A stretch of 64,000 nucleotides of DNA, from positions 62,001 through 126,000 of the forward strand of contig JACRCQ010000045.1 of the NCBI GenBank assembly GCA_016218915.1, in the 5' to 3' direction. This document shows positions 17,966-28,825 of this stretch, in pieces. Each line of letters opens with the position of its first letter. Position 1 is the stretch's first letter. The notes beneath the pieces were generated by a model. That model was not told where the DNA came from, ran no database searches, and saw nothing but the letters and a program-made list of their open reading frames with translations. A program made the position numbers and the translations under genes. Source of the stretch: Deltaproteobacteria bacterium (GTDB lineage: Bacteria > Myxococcota_A > Polyangia > Polyangiales > Polyangiaceae).

Positions 17966-19363
17966 TCACCGAGCGCAGCTGTGAGCCAGGAGCACGTCGA
18001 TCGGATTGGGCTTGAGCGCCTTGGGATACGCAGCATCCCACGCCTTGGGCGAGAGTATGTAGCTGATGTGCCCTGCGTGCAGATGCACGACGTGCTTGTA
18101 GCGCTCTGCGAACAACGCCTCCAGACACTGCGCGGTCCGGTCCGGCACCATCGTGTCGCGACTTCCGTAGAAGCCGAACAGCTTGAGCGTCGTCTGCTCT
18201 GCAAGGTCCCGAAGCGATAGCCCGCGCCCCTTGTACGAGAATGGGATCGCGCCGTCCTTCGATATCCCCTTGCGGAAGAGCGCAGAAGCAAATGCCACCA
18301 GATCCACCGAAAGTGGGAAGCGCGCCGAATTCTCGTAGGTGATCCACCACGTACCTGCCAGGTCCCGACGCTGCGCCGGCGTCCAATCGCGCTCGTCGCC
18401 CCTGTCTGCGTAGTCGGGCTGATCGAATCCAGCGCGGAAATGCCCGAATGGCGTCTTGTGGAAGAGCGTGTGCAACGGAATGTCCAGCCCCATCCCCATG
18501 CTCTCGCCGGGCACGTAGCCTCCCATCACCCGGAACAGCTCCATCTCGGCCCGCAGCAACGACTCAGGAGCCATCTTCGAGAACTCCGCCAGCTCGCCGC
18601 AGAGCGTGCCGTCGATCGGCGCCACGAACGTCGCAATCGACTGGAACTTGCGCTCCGCATCCTGGGGCAAGGCTGCCGCATAGGCCAGCGCCTGCATCCC
18701 CTGCCCGCAATACCCCTCCAGGATCATCTTGTGCTGCCCGCAGTGCTCGAACGCCTTGTCGGACATGGATTGGATCGAGTCGATCAAGCGCGCGAGCGTG
18801 AGCTTCGACGCGTCCACCTCGCTGCGCTCCCCCCGAAGCTCCATCGCGTACACCCCGATGCCCCGCTCCAGGAATCGCTGGTAGAAGTTCGCCTCAGGCA
18901 GCATGCGGAAGATCCGGTCGCTGTAGGGCAGACCGCCGCCTGCGTGGAAGAGGGCCACGCCCTGGGACGGTGCCGTGGGTGGCAAGTAGCTCAGCCGCAG
19001 GATCTCGTCCTGGGCAATCACTTCCTCCCCTGGAAATCGGGCTGAGCCGAACAGCTCGCGTCCGACGGTGTGCACCAGATGGTGAAATCGCACGCCAGCC
19101 ACGAGCCTGCGGGTGTTGTCGGTCAGCGCATCGACCCACGACTGCTGTCCGGAGGCCGCGCGCAGCAGCGTCGAGCCGAGGGTGGTGTTGATGTGGAGCA
19201 TCGACTCCAGGGCAGGCAACACTCCGCCCAGCATGGCATGGTGGTTCGCATAGCTCATGAAGCCGAGCATCCGGATCGCCTCGCTGCCGACATCGAGGTC
19301 CAGGCCACGTTGGCTCGTGTCACCTGGGCCAGGGATTGCAGCGGGCTGCGGGTTGGATTGCAT
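17966..19363 (-). CDS. PhaC-like poly(hydroxyalkanoate) synthase / alpha-beta hydrolase
   Basis: 465 residues. The nucleophile elbow is EGYCGQG with Cys219 in the place of the lipase Ser, as in PHA synthases. Asp403 (GFYGSRDTMVP) and His432 (HLHAGHISYIL) complete a Cys-Asp-His triad. GVYAMELRGERS matches the strand after the oxyanion region. PHA synthases polymerise hydroxyacyl-CoA into storage granules. The N-terminal 100 residues are not typical of class I PhaC, so a divergent synthase or a related Cys hydrolase remains possible. No phaA, phaB or phasin gene is nearby. The ATG is preceded by AGGAGA at a good distance. Two PhaR-like sites lie just upstream. Confidence 0.7.
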   Translation of the reverse strand: MQSNPQPAAIPGPGDTSQRGLDLDVGSEAIRMLGFMSYANHHAMLGGVLPALESMLHINTTLGSTLLRAASGQQSWVDALTDNTRRLVAGVRFHHLVHTVGRELFGSARFPGEEVIAQDEILRLSYLPPTAPSQGVALFHAGGGLPYSDRIFRMLPEANFYQRFLERGIGVYAMELRGERSEVDASKLTLARLIDSIQSMSDKAFEHCGQHKMILEGYCGQGMQALAYAAALPQDAERKFQSIATFVAPIDGTLCGELAEFSKMAPESLLRAEMELFRVMGGYVPGESMGMGLDIPLHTLFHKTPFGHFRAGFDQPDYADRGDERDWTPAQRRDLAGTWWITYENSARFPLSVDLVAFASALFRKGISKDGAIPFSYKGRGLSLRDLAEQTTLKLFGFYGSRDTMVPDRTAQCLEALFAERYKHVVHLHAGHISYILSPKAWDAAYPKALKPNPIDVLLAHSCAR

Positions 19364-19400
19364 CGAGATTCTCCTGACTGGGAGCCCACCTCGGACCCCG

Positions 19401-19421
19401 TTTGCTGCATTGCAACAAACA
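19401..19421. promoter_or_regulatory. Inverted repeat, possible PhaR-type operator
   Basis: GTTTGCTGC-ATT-GCAACAAAC is a 9-base inverted repeat with one mismatch and a 3-base centre, 38 bases upstream of the PhaC-like start. Its core CTGC-N3-GCAA is one base from the CTGC-N3-GCAG element that I recall being reported for alphaproteobacterial PhaR. Confidence 0.4.
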
Positions 19422-19492
19422 GGACTTAACGCGCCGCGCCCGTCTTGTCAATTGACCGGACATTCGAGCGCGATTCCGAGCCCAGGCACGAT

Positions 19493-19506
19493 GCTGCTTT
19501 GCAACA
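19493..19506. promoter_or_regulatory. Second CTGC-N3-GCAA site
   Basis: GCTGCTTTGCAACA differs at one base from 19405-19418 (GCTGCATTGCAACA). It lies about 80 bases from the start of the DsbA-like gene and may be the second half of a shared control region for the two divergent genes. Confidence 0.35.
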
Positions 19507-19586
19507 TGCCGCCCGACAGCTCTTCCTTCCCGGCGTCCGCTCGGGCAGGGTGCCCTGTCAACATGCTCGGCTGAGGTGACAAGACG

Positions 19587-21573
19587 ATGATCAAGTTGAG
19601 AACCGCCGTGATCGGCTCCATCGTGGCGTTCCTTGCTGGAATGCTTCTGGTGTGGGCTGTCGATTTCGGGCGCATGGCGCGCGAGTTCGGCACCATGGAG
19701 TCGGGCGGACACTGGAGCGACGAGACGTCGCAGGTGCCCGTCTCCAGCAACGACCCGGTCTGGGGCAGCCGCTCTGCCCCGGCCACGCTCGTGGTCTTCA
19801 GCGATTTCGAGGCGCCCAACGGCCCGCAGCTGGAGCACGTCCTCGACCAGCTCAAGGCTCTGTACGGACGCGACAAGCTGCGCATCGTCTGGAAGCACAA
19901 CGTCCTGCCCAATCGAAAGCTGTCTCGCCCGACCGCAGTCGCGGCCGAGACCGTGCGCGCCATCGGGGGCAACGAAGCGTTCTGGAAGTTCCACGATCGC
20001 GCCCTTTCGAACCAGCAAGCGCTGACCGCCGACAACTTCGAGAAGTGGGCGAAGCAGGCAGGGGTCAAGAGCGAGCCATACCGCGAGGCGATCGCGGAAG
20101 GAACCTTTGCCGCCAAGGTCGACGCGGACGCCGCCCTGGTGCGTCATCTCAAGATGGACAGCTCCCCGACCGTCGTGATCAACGGCGTACCGATTCCGAA
20201 CGTGCAGCAGCTCAGCAGGTACCGCGAGGTCATCGACGCGCAGATCGCCCTGGCCGAGCAGCTCAAGCGCGAGGGGATCCGCCCCAACCAGATGTACGTA
20301 GAGCTCACCCGCATCAACCGCGAGCATGCCGGCTCAGCACCGCGCGCGGCGCAGTCTGGCCCGGGCGCGCCCGCGACCTCCAGCGAAGCCCCACGCAAGG
20401 TCGAGCCTCCTCCCGAGGATCTCACGATCTGGAGCGTGCCGATCGAGACCTCGCCGATCCGCGGCAACAAGAAGGCCCCGGTCACCGTGGTCGTGTTCAG
20501 CGACTACCAGTGCCCCTTCAGCCGTCGCACGGAGTCGCTCTTCTCGGAGGTGCTCAAGAGCTACGGCGACAAGGTCCGCATCGTATGGAAGGACCGGGTG
20601 CAGGTCTTCCATCCTCGCTCCGAGCCCGCTGCCGAGTTCGCTCGCGAAGCGCGCAAGCAGAAGGGCGATGCCGGCTTCTGGGCTGCCCACGACAAGCTGT
20701 TCGAGAACAACACGCGTCTCGACGACTCCGACCTCGAAACGTATGCGAAGGAGCTCGAGCTCGACGTCCCCAAGGTCAAGGAGGCCATCGCCAAGAAGAA
20801 GTACGACGTCGAGATCCAGGGCGATCTTGATCTGGCCGAAGATCTCAAGGTCATGGCAACCCCGCACCTGTTCATCAACGGCCGTCGCCTGGCTGGCGGA
20901 CAATCCATGGAGCAGCTCAAGAAGCTGATCGATGATCAGCTCGCCAAGGCCGAGCAATGGATGAAGGAAGGAACCCCGTCGGAGAAGATCTACGACAAGG
21001 TCATGGCCAGCGCGGTGACGCCCCCTCCCCCACCCATGCCGCCGCGCAAGGAAATCCCCGCGCCAGGCAAGGACAACCCGTTCATGGGCGCCGCCAATGC
21101 CAAGGTCGCCGTGCAGATCTTCGCGGACTTCCAGTGCCCCTACTGCAAGCAGTCACTCGCTCCGGTCCGCGAGCTCGAGCAGCGCTACGGCCGTCGCGTG
21201 AAGATCGTCTGGCGCAATCGTCCTCAGTCCATGCACGCCGATGCGCGGCTGGCGGCCGAAGCCGCGCTCGAGGCACACGCGCAGAAAGGCAACGAAGGGT
21301 TCTGGAAGTTCCACGATCTGCTGTTCGAGAACGCAGGAGCCTCCGACGGGCTGCAGCGCCCGGCCCTGGAGAAGTACGCAGGCCAGCTCGGGCTCGATCT
21401 TGGGAAGTTCAAGGCCGCGCTCGACAGCCATTCGCACGCGGCGGTCGTGGACGCAGACCTGCGCGTGGCGGAAGCCGCCGGGTTGAACGCAACGCCATCC
21501 TTCTCGATCAACGGCTACGTCTTGACCGGCGCAACGCCCTTCTTCGAGCTGCGCAAGGTCGTCGTGCAGGCGC

Positions 21574-21590
<17 letters not shown>
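19587..21590 (+). CDS. Triple DsbA-like thioredoxin-fold protein
   Basis: 667 residues with an N-terminal signal anchor (residues about 8-26), so the domains face the periplasm. GAGGTG precedes the ATG by eight bases. Three DsbA-family domains follow one another: domain 1 (about 55-245) has FSDFEAPNGPQ with no Cys, domain 2 (about 285-475) has FSDYQCPFSRR with Cys309 only, and domain 3 (about 495-665) has FADFQCPYCKQ with the full CPYC at Cys517 and Cys520. Each domain repeats an R-I/V-V-W-K/R element, HAxxxxAAExA-like helices and a ATPxxxING C-terminal strand. Only domain 3 can cycle a disulfide; the others may bind substrates or have structural roles. The end overlaps the convergent kinase gene by 17 bases. 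Confidence 0.85.
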
Positions 21591-23679
<2,089 letters not shown>

Positions 23680-23695
23680 TGGCAGCTGCGACCCG

Positions 23696-24196
23696 TCATC
23701 CCACGCCCAGCTTCGCCCGGTTGCTGTCGTCGACCGGCAGCTCCAGAAGCTCGACCATGCGCTTCATCACCTTCTTCTCCGAATGGCTGATCCTGTCGCC
23801 CATCAGCCCGAACAGCCCGTCGCGCGAGGCCTCGGCCACTGCCACGATCGAGTAGAGGGTGAACTTCCGGTAGGCCTCTGCCGCATCTTCGGGCAGCACC
23901 TTCAAGAGCTGCGCTACCTGCTGAAGATACCCCTCGACGTCGGTCGAGTGCTCTTCGAGAAACACCCTCACCGCTGCGTCCGAGATCGGCTCGCTCCCCG
24001 CCACCAGCAGCAGCGGGCGGTACTCCTCTTCGCTGATCAGCTTGCGAACCGCCTCCGCGAGCGCGACCGTCTCGCGCATCGAGTAGTTGCCGTCCGCGTT
24101 CGCAACCAGCATCGCGTTGATGTGGATGGATAGCTGCAGCAGCTTTCGCTCCGCAGGGCTGAGCTGGGATAGGTACACGCTGGTTCGCTCGGTCAT
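23696..24196 (-). CDS. TerB-like helical protein
   Basis: 166 residues from the ATG at 24196; codons upstream of it lie inside the promoter. All-helical, cytoplasmic. The segment NAMLVANADGNYSMRETVALAEAVRKL resembles the TerB helix with its conserved acidic ADG element found in tellurite-resistance and related stress proteins. A second helix-rich part is SDAAVRVFLEEHSTDVEGYLQQV. TerB-like domains are small metal-binding or adaptor domains; the role here is unknown. A second TerB-like gene lies at 49157-49600. The downstream kinase gene starts 16 bases after its stop. Confidence 0.55.
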   Translation of the reverse strand: MTERTSVYLSQLSPAERKLLQLSIHINAMLVANADGNYSMRETVALAEAVRKLISEEEYRPLLLVAGSEPISDAAVRVFLEEHSTDVEGYLQQVAQLLKVLPEDAAEAYRKFTLYSIVAVAEASRDGLFGLMGDRISHSEKKVMKRMVELLELPVDDSNRAKLGVG

Positions 24197-24223
24197 CGAT
24201 GTGTTCCGCTGGATACCGCCCAG

Positions 24224-24252
24224 ACTATAGCACCGCAAACGTTCCTGGAACG
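24224..24252 (-). promoter_or_regulatory. Promoter -10 and palindromic site for the TerB-like/kinase unit
   Basis: On the minus strand TATAGT (24229-24224) is a good -10 about 28 bases before the ATG at 24196. Immediately upstream is CGTTCC-T-GGAACG (24240-24252), a perfect 6-base palindrome in the position of the -35, which suggests a regulator-bound promoter. Confidence 0.4.
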
Positions 24253-24274
24253 GTTTCCCTGGGAATCGCGAGAA

Positions 24275-25384
24275 TCAGCGCACCGCCGCCATGGAACCCA
24301 CCACGCGAGCGCGCAACGTCTCCTGGAGCGGATCCCGCGGCTCAGCCGCTATCTCACCGTACCCCTGCAGAAACAGCCGGGCCGCATCGTCGCCAACCCG
24401 CCGCTTCAGCGCGTCGGCCAGAACCAGCGCGCCCAGCGGTGACGGACGAGCAGGATCTGCCATGCCTGCAAGCAACCGCCCCCACGCCCCCTCGCCCAGC
24501 CTCTGACGCGCCTTGCCCAGGTCCGGCAAAGACATCAGCGCCGCCCGTGCGTCGGGATTCCACGGATCCGCAAACAGCACCACAGCGGCTTCTTCCAGCG
24601 CTACCTCCCATTGCCCCAGCGCCGCCGCTCGCACCGCCACCGCGCCGGTGCCCAACGCATGGCGCAACGCCCTATCGCGCGCTGCCGGCAGATCCCGCCC
24701 CGCAATGGCGCGGTCGATCGACTCCAGATCCTCAGCAGCGCCGCGTACGCCAGGCTTGCTGTCCTTGCGTCCAGGACGTGTCCGAAGAATCGACCCATCC
24801 ACCTGCCCCGGATGAGCGCGCGAGAGGGTCTCCAGCTCGGCCCAGACTTCTGGGGCCTGAGGACGCCACGTCACGAAACCGACGAGCACCCGTACCGCGT
24901 CGACCACCCGCCCGGTCTTGGTCAGCACCCGCGCGTAGACCACCGTGGTTTCTGCATCCTTGGGGTCGAGCCACATGGCTTTGCGCACGTCCTGCTCTGC
25001 CTGCGCAACGCCCCCCTGCACCAGAGCGCAACGGGCTCGCTCCGTGTACATAGGGCCATACGTGGGATCGAGCTTCGCCGCAGCCGCCAAGGCCTCCTCG
25101 GCTCGCTGATAGCTCGTCACCCCTCCCCGCGCACAGCGAACCGCTGCGAGCCTGACCAACGGGGCCACCCCGTTCGGATCCGTCTCGTGAGCGGTCTGGT
25201 ACGCAGCCTCGGCCTCCTCGAGCTGCCCTTCCTGCTCCAGGATCGCACCACGCAGGTACGCATCGTAGGCCTTCTCGTCGATGAATCGCCCCACCACCGT
25301 GTCGCCATCCATCACGCGCACGACCGCCTCGTGGCCACATCCGACCATCGATAGCGCGCACAGTGCCGCGACGATCTGCCTCAA
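24275..25384 (-). CDS. TPR-type lipoprotein coupled to HMG-CoA reductase
   Basis: 369 residues from a TTG start at 25384 whose TTG overlaps the TGA of the HMG-CoA reductase gene (TTGA, 25381-25384); GAGAGGAGAG lies just upstream. The frame is open further upstream, but that part is antisense-like composition inside the reductase gene. The signal peptide ends at VGC (Cys16). The rest is helical tetratricopeptide-like repeats (for example AYDAYLRGAILEQEGQLEEA, then LVRLAAVRCARGG). The protein is probably an envelope scaffold. Its link to isoprenoid synthesis is only positional. Confidence 0.7.
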   Translation of the reverse strand: MRQIVAALCALSMVGCGHEAVVRVMDGDTVVGRFIDEKAYDAYLRGAILEQEGQLEEAEAAYQTAHETDPNGVAPLVRLAAVRCARGGVTSYQRAEEALAAAAKLDPTYGPMYTERARCALVQGGVAQAEQDVRKAMWLDPKDAETTVVYARVLTKTGRVVDAVRVLVGFVTWRPQAPEVWAELETLSRAHPGQVDGSILRTRPGRKDSKPGVRGAAEDLESIDRAIAGRDLPAARDRALRHALGTGAVAVRAAALGQWEVALEEAAVVLFADPWNPDARAALMSLPDLGKARQRLGEGAWGRLLAGMADPARPSPLGALVLADALKRRVGDDAARLFLQGYGEIAAEPRDPLQETLRARVVGSMAAVR

Positions 25385-26673
25385 GGCTCTCCTCTCAAAC
25401 GACGCAGCACTTCGGAGGCAGCCTCGGGGTTCACCGCGCCCGTGCGCCCGATCTCCGCTGCCACCCGCTCGACTTCGTCGCCCATGGCTCCTACCGACAT
25501 CGCCACCGACCGGGCGTGCAGCGACATGTGACCACGCTGGATTCCCTCGGTTGCGAGGGCCTTGAGCGCGGCCAGATTGGACGCGAGCCCCACCGACGCA
25601 GCAACCATCGCAAGATCCATGGAGCTTCGAATGCGGGCGATCCTGAGAGCCATGCGCGCACCGCGGTGGTTGCCGAGCGTTCCCCCCACGATGCCCAGCG
25701 CCATCGGCAGCTCGATCGACCCGAGCAGCGCGGCTTCGTGCTGGTCGCCTGATCTGCGCCAGATCGCGATCGGCTCGTAGCGTCCGCGTCGTGCCGCCCA
25801 TGCGTGCGCACCGGCTTCCACCGCCCGCCAATCGTTGCCCGTGGCGATCACGACCGGATCGATTCCGTTCATGATCCCCTTGTTGTGCGTTGCTGCACGG
25901 TAGGGATCGGCCTCGGCGAATCGGGACGCCTGCTCGACCAGCTCCGCAACCTCGGCGCCGTCTCGCTCCCGGGTCGTCAACGCCTCCACGGGCACGCGGC
26001 ATCGCACGCGGACGCGCCTGTGATCCGCGAGATTGGACAGGATGCGCAGCCCGAGCTTGCCTCCAGCGATCGAGCTGATGCGAGGGCCCACCTTCTCGGC
26101 CACGGTGTTGACGATGTTGGCACCCATGGCGTCGCGGCAGTCGATCAGCAGATGCACCACCATCATCGCGCCGCCAAGCTCGCGGACCTCGAGCCCGCGG
26201 GCCCCGCCTCCGAACGGGAGTAGCGTCGGCATCGCAGCGTCGGCTTGTCGCAGGATGTCCTCGCGCTGCGCCTCGATCGCCTTCTTGGCCGCAGCCGTGT
26301 CCGGTACGTCGTAGAGCTGCACCTGCGAGATCATCACCGGCTCGTCGGTTTCAGCCTGGAACCCGCCGCCCTTTGCAACGAGCTTGCAGGCCGCCGACGC
26401 CGCAGCGACCACGCTGGGCTCCTCGACTACCATCGGCGCAATGCGAGGCTCCCCGTTGATCACGAGATGCACAGCCACCGACAGCGGCAGCGCGTAGGTG
26501 CCGATCACGTTCTCGATCTGCTTGTCCGCTGTCTGGACCTCGAGACCCCCAGCCTCCAGCGCGCGATCAAGCTCCGCAGCTTCGATCCCCAGCTCTGCGG
26601 CCACCAACGCCCGCCGTTCGCTCACCTGCATCTTGTGCAGGCCCGACATCTTGCCCTGTGCTGCCCCTGTCAT
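25381..26673 (-). CDS. mvaA: Class II (degradative-type) hydroxymethylglutaryl-CoA reductase
   Basis: 430 residues from the ATG at 26673, matching the family length of about 430; a Met eight residues later is possible. Conserved elements are VVEEPSVVAAAS (catalytic Glu84 or Glu85), DAMGANIVNT (cofactor binding), THNKGIMNGID (Lys265), GNDWRAVEAGAHA (Asp281) and SLHARSVA (His386). These match class II enzymes such as that of Pseudomonas mevalonii. The reaction interconverts HMG-CoA and mevalonate. Next to mevalonate kinase and IPP isomerase it most likely works in the biosynthetic direction. It lies 52 bases downstream of mevalonate kinase. Confidence 0.92.
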   Translation of the reverse strand: MTGAAQGKMSGLHKMQVSERRALVAAELGIEAAELDRALEAGGLEVQTADKQIENVIGTYALPLSVAVHLVINGEPRIAPMVVEEPSVVAAASAACKLVAKGGGFQAETDEPVMISQVQLYDVPDTAAAKKAIEAQREDILRQADAAMPTLLPFGGGARGLEVRELGGAMMVVHLLIDCRDAMGANIVNTVAEKVGPRISSIAGGKLGLRILSNLADHRRVRVRCRVPVEALTTRERDGAEVAELVEQASRFAEADPYRAATHNKGIMNGIDPVVIATGNDWRAVEAGAHAWAARRGRYEPIAIWRRSGDQHEAALLGSIELPMALGIVGGTLGNHRGARMALRIARIRSSMDLAMVAASVGLASNLAALKALATEGIQRGHMSLHARSVAMSVGAMGDEVERVAAEIGRTGAVNPEAASEVLRRLRGEP

Positions 26674-26725
26674 GATCCAGCACTGATACACGCCGACGGC
26701 GGGCGACGGAAGCCCCGGCTGCACG

Positions 26726-27649
26726 TCACGCGATCGTCGCGTGCAATCCCGGGAACCCCAACCCCTGCCACGCTTCGAGAACGGCCTGCTCGCAGCCAGG
26801 CGCAAGCGCGATAACACAGCCGCCTCCGCCCGCACCCGTCAGCTTGGCGCCCAGCGCTCCGGCTCTACGGGCAGCGGTGCACATGCCGTCCAGATCGTCG
26901 GTGGACACCGAGAGCGACGACAGCAGCGCGTGGTTCATGTCCATCAGCTTGCCGAGCGCGCGGAGATCGCCGGTCGCGAGCGCTTGCTCGGCTGCGCTCA
27001 CCAGCTCCCTGATCTCGGCGAAGATCTGCTCGCCCATCCCGCCCTTGCGCGAGGCAAACTGCGCAACCTGGTCGACCATCGCACGGGTGGATGGACGACG
27101 ACCCGAAAGCCCGATGCAGATGGAAAGCGGGCACGACAACGGGATGGATCGGGCGCCACGAGCGCGCTCGAAGTGGATCACCCCCCCCAGGACGGCTGCG
27201 GCCACGTCGATTCCCGACGGGTTGCCGTGAAACACCCGCTCCCAGGCCGAAGCCGCGTCGATCAGCATCTCGTGCGACGGCGTCGTGCCTGCGCGGCCGA
27301 ACAGCGCGCGCGCCAGGGCCACGGCGATCGCTGCAGAGGAGCCGAGTCCGGCTCGCACCGGGATGGCAAGGGTCACCCGGGCGCGCACCGGGCAAGTCAC
27401 ACCGCACGCGGTCGACAGCGCCTCGAGAGCGATCTGGATCGCCGCAGCCTCCTGGGGCGGAAGCTCGCTGGACGCACCCTCGATCTCGAGGCTGCTCACG
27501 GCCGAATCCGCGGGCTCCACGATCGCAGTGGCACCGAGGGAGATCCCGGCTGCAAGAGCGGGCACGCCCCAGACGACGGCATGCTCGCCGAGCAGGATCA
27601 CCTTGCCACAGGCGGCTCCTTCGTGCGCGGTCAAGGCAGCGCCACCCAT
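26726..27649 (-). CDS. mvk: Mevalonate kinase
   Basis: 307 residues, a GHMP-family kinase. KVILLGEHAVVWG (16-28) is the first GHMP motif, PVRAGLGSSAAIAVALARAL (97-116) the ATP-binding loop and KLTGAGGGGC the third. Glu22, Lys16 and Asp148 (NPSGIDVA) are in the expected places for phosphate transfer to mevalonate. The enzyme is cytoplasmic. It sits eight bases after the polyprenyl synthase gene, so the two are cotranscribed. Phosphomevalonate kinase, diphosphomevalonate decarboxylase and HMG-CoA synthase are not in this window. Confidence 0.93.
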   Translation of the reverse strand: MGGAALTAHEGAACGKVILLGEHAVVWGVPALAAGISLGATAIVEPADSAVSSLEIEGASSELPPQEAAAIQIALEALSTACGVTCPVRARVTLAIPVRAGLGSSAAIAVALARALFGRAGTTPSHEMLIDAASAWERVFHGNPSGIDVAAAVLGGVIHFERARGARSIPLSCPLSICIGLSGRRPSTRAMVDQVAQFASRKGGMGEQIFAEIRELVSAAEQALATGDLRALGKLMDMNHALLSSLSVSTDDLDGMCTAARRAGALGAKLTGAGGGGCVIALAPGCEQAVLEAWQGLGFPGLHATIA

Positions 27650-27657
27650 CGCGTGCG

Positions 27658-28770
27658 TCAGTCCAGACGCGCCGCAATGATCGACGCAGCGCCGAGCAGC
27701 CAGGTGCGTCCGTAATCCGATATCGGCACGTCCACCAGGGCGGATACCGCCTGGTTGGCGAGCTGATCGATGCGCTTGACGACCGCCTTCAAGACGCCCT
27801 TGTCCTCGAGCATCTGGGTGACGTCGCGGATCGCCTGCGCGGTCGCATTGGCGTTTCCGAAGACGCGCTCGAACTTGCGAATCTCTGCGGAGGAGAGGAT
27901 CTTCCTGGCCTCGTGCGAGATGATCGTGTGCTTGCCGCGGCGCAGGTCCTCGCCCACGGGCTTGCCTGTGCGTTTGGTATCGCCAAACGTGCCCAGCAGG
28001 TCGTCCTGCATCTGGAACGCGATCCCAAGCGGCGCGCCGTACTCCTCGAGCGCTGCCATGATCTGCGGCTGCGCCGCAGCGAGCGTGGCGCCCAGCACCA
28101 GCGGCCCGCGCACCGTGTAGCTCCCGGTCTTGAGCGCGTAGTAGGACTCCACCTCTCCCACCTGGCCCGAGACGTCGAGCTGCTGCCCGCAGATCACATC
28201 CTGCTCGATCTGCGCGAACAGGCCGAGCACCTTGAGAAGACGATCGGACTGGGTGTCGAGGCGCGACAGGACGTCCATGGCCAGCGCCGATGCGTAGTCG
28301 CCTGCAAGGATCGACGCGGCATCTGCCTGCTGGCTCGTGCCGTGGTGCTTGCGCATCATCGCGGGCACGCTCGGTCCGCCACGACGCATGTCGTCGCCGT
28401 CCATCCAGTCGTCGTGGACCAGCAGGTAGGTTTGCAGCAGCTCGAGCGCCACGCCCGCATCGAGTGCCGCTTCCGGCGACTGCGTGTCGTCCGCTGCGAG
28501 AAAGCCCACCACGAGCAGCGCAGGACGGATTCTCTTTCCGCCGCGCAGGGTCAGATCGCGCACCGCAGAGGCCATCGCCTCGACATCGGCACCATGACGA
28601 GCAGTCTCGGCTACCCGAGCGTCGAGGTATCCGGCGAGCCGCGCGTCGACGTCGCGACGCACCCGCTCGAGCAGCTGCTCGAACGCTTCAACCGGGTCCT
28701 GGCCTGGAGCCCGCGTTCCCACCACACCGCCGTCCGCCTTGTCCGTGTCGATCGTCTTTCGCGTTGTCAT
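27658..28770 (-). CDS. Polyprenyl (farnesyl/geranylgeranyl) diphosphate synthase
   Basis: 370 residues. GGKRIRP near residue 77 binds IPP, the first Asp-rich motif is DDWMD (120-124) and the second is DDLLG-TFGD (256-264). The residue five before the first motif is Tyr115, a bulky side chain that usually limits the product to C15 or C20. An N-terminal extension of about 30 residues is poorly ordered. The enzyme condenses IPP with allylic diphosphates. As the first gene of the minus-strand mevalonate unit it may set the demand for the pathway. Confidence 0.9.
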   Translation of the reverse strand: MTTRKTIDTDKADGGVVGTRAPGQDPVEAFEQLLERVRRDVDARLAGYLDARVAETARHGADVEAMASAVRDLTLRGGKRIRPALLVVGFLAADDTQSPEAALDAGVALELLQTYLLVHDDWMDGDDMRRGGPSVPAMMRKHHGTSQQADAASILAGDYASALAMDVLSRLDTQSDRLLKVLGLFAQIEQDVICGQQLDVSGQVGEVESYYALKTGSYTVRGPLVLGATLAAAQPQIMAALEEYGAPLGIAFQMQDDLLGTFGDTKRTGKPVGEDLRRGKHTIISHEARKILSSAEIRKFERVFGNANATAQAIRDVTQMLEDKGVLKAVVKRIDQLANQAVSALVDVPISDYGRTWLLGAASIIAARLD

Positions 28771-28791
28771 CGGAGCCAGGCACGCTAGGCT
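28764..28791 (+). promoter_or_regulatory. Promoter of the IPP isomerase gene
   Basis: TTGTCA (28764-28769), a 16-base spacer and TAGGCT (28786-28791) form a promoter for the rightward gene. The -35 overlaps the start codon of the leftward polyprenyl synthase gene, so transcription of the divergent genes is likely to interfere. Confidence 0.4.
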
Positions 28792-28825
28792 CCGCAGCCG
28801 GGTGCGTCAATGAGGAGCCCGAACC

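Noticed and set aside
24275..26002. A longer form of the TPR lipoprotein starting at 26002
   Set aside because: The extra N-terminus lies inside the HMG-CoA reductase gene in another frame and has no domain; the TTG at 25384 has a ribosome-binding site and a signal peptide.
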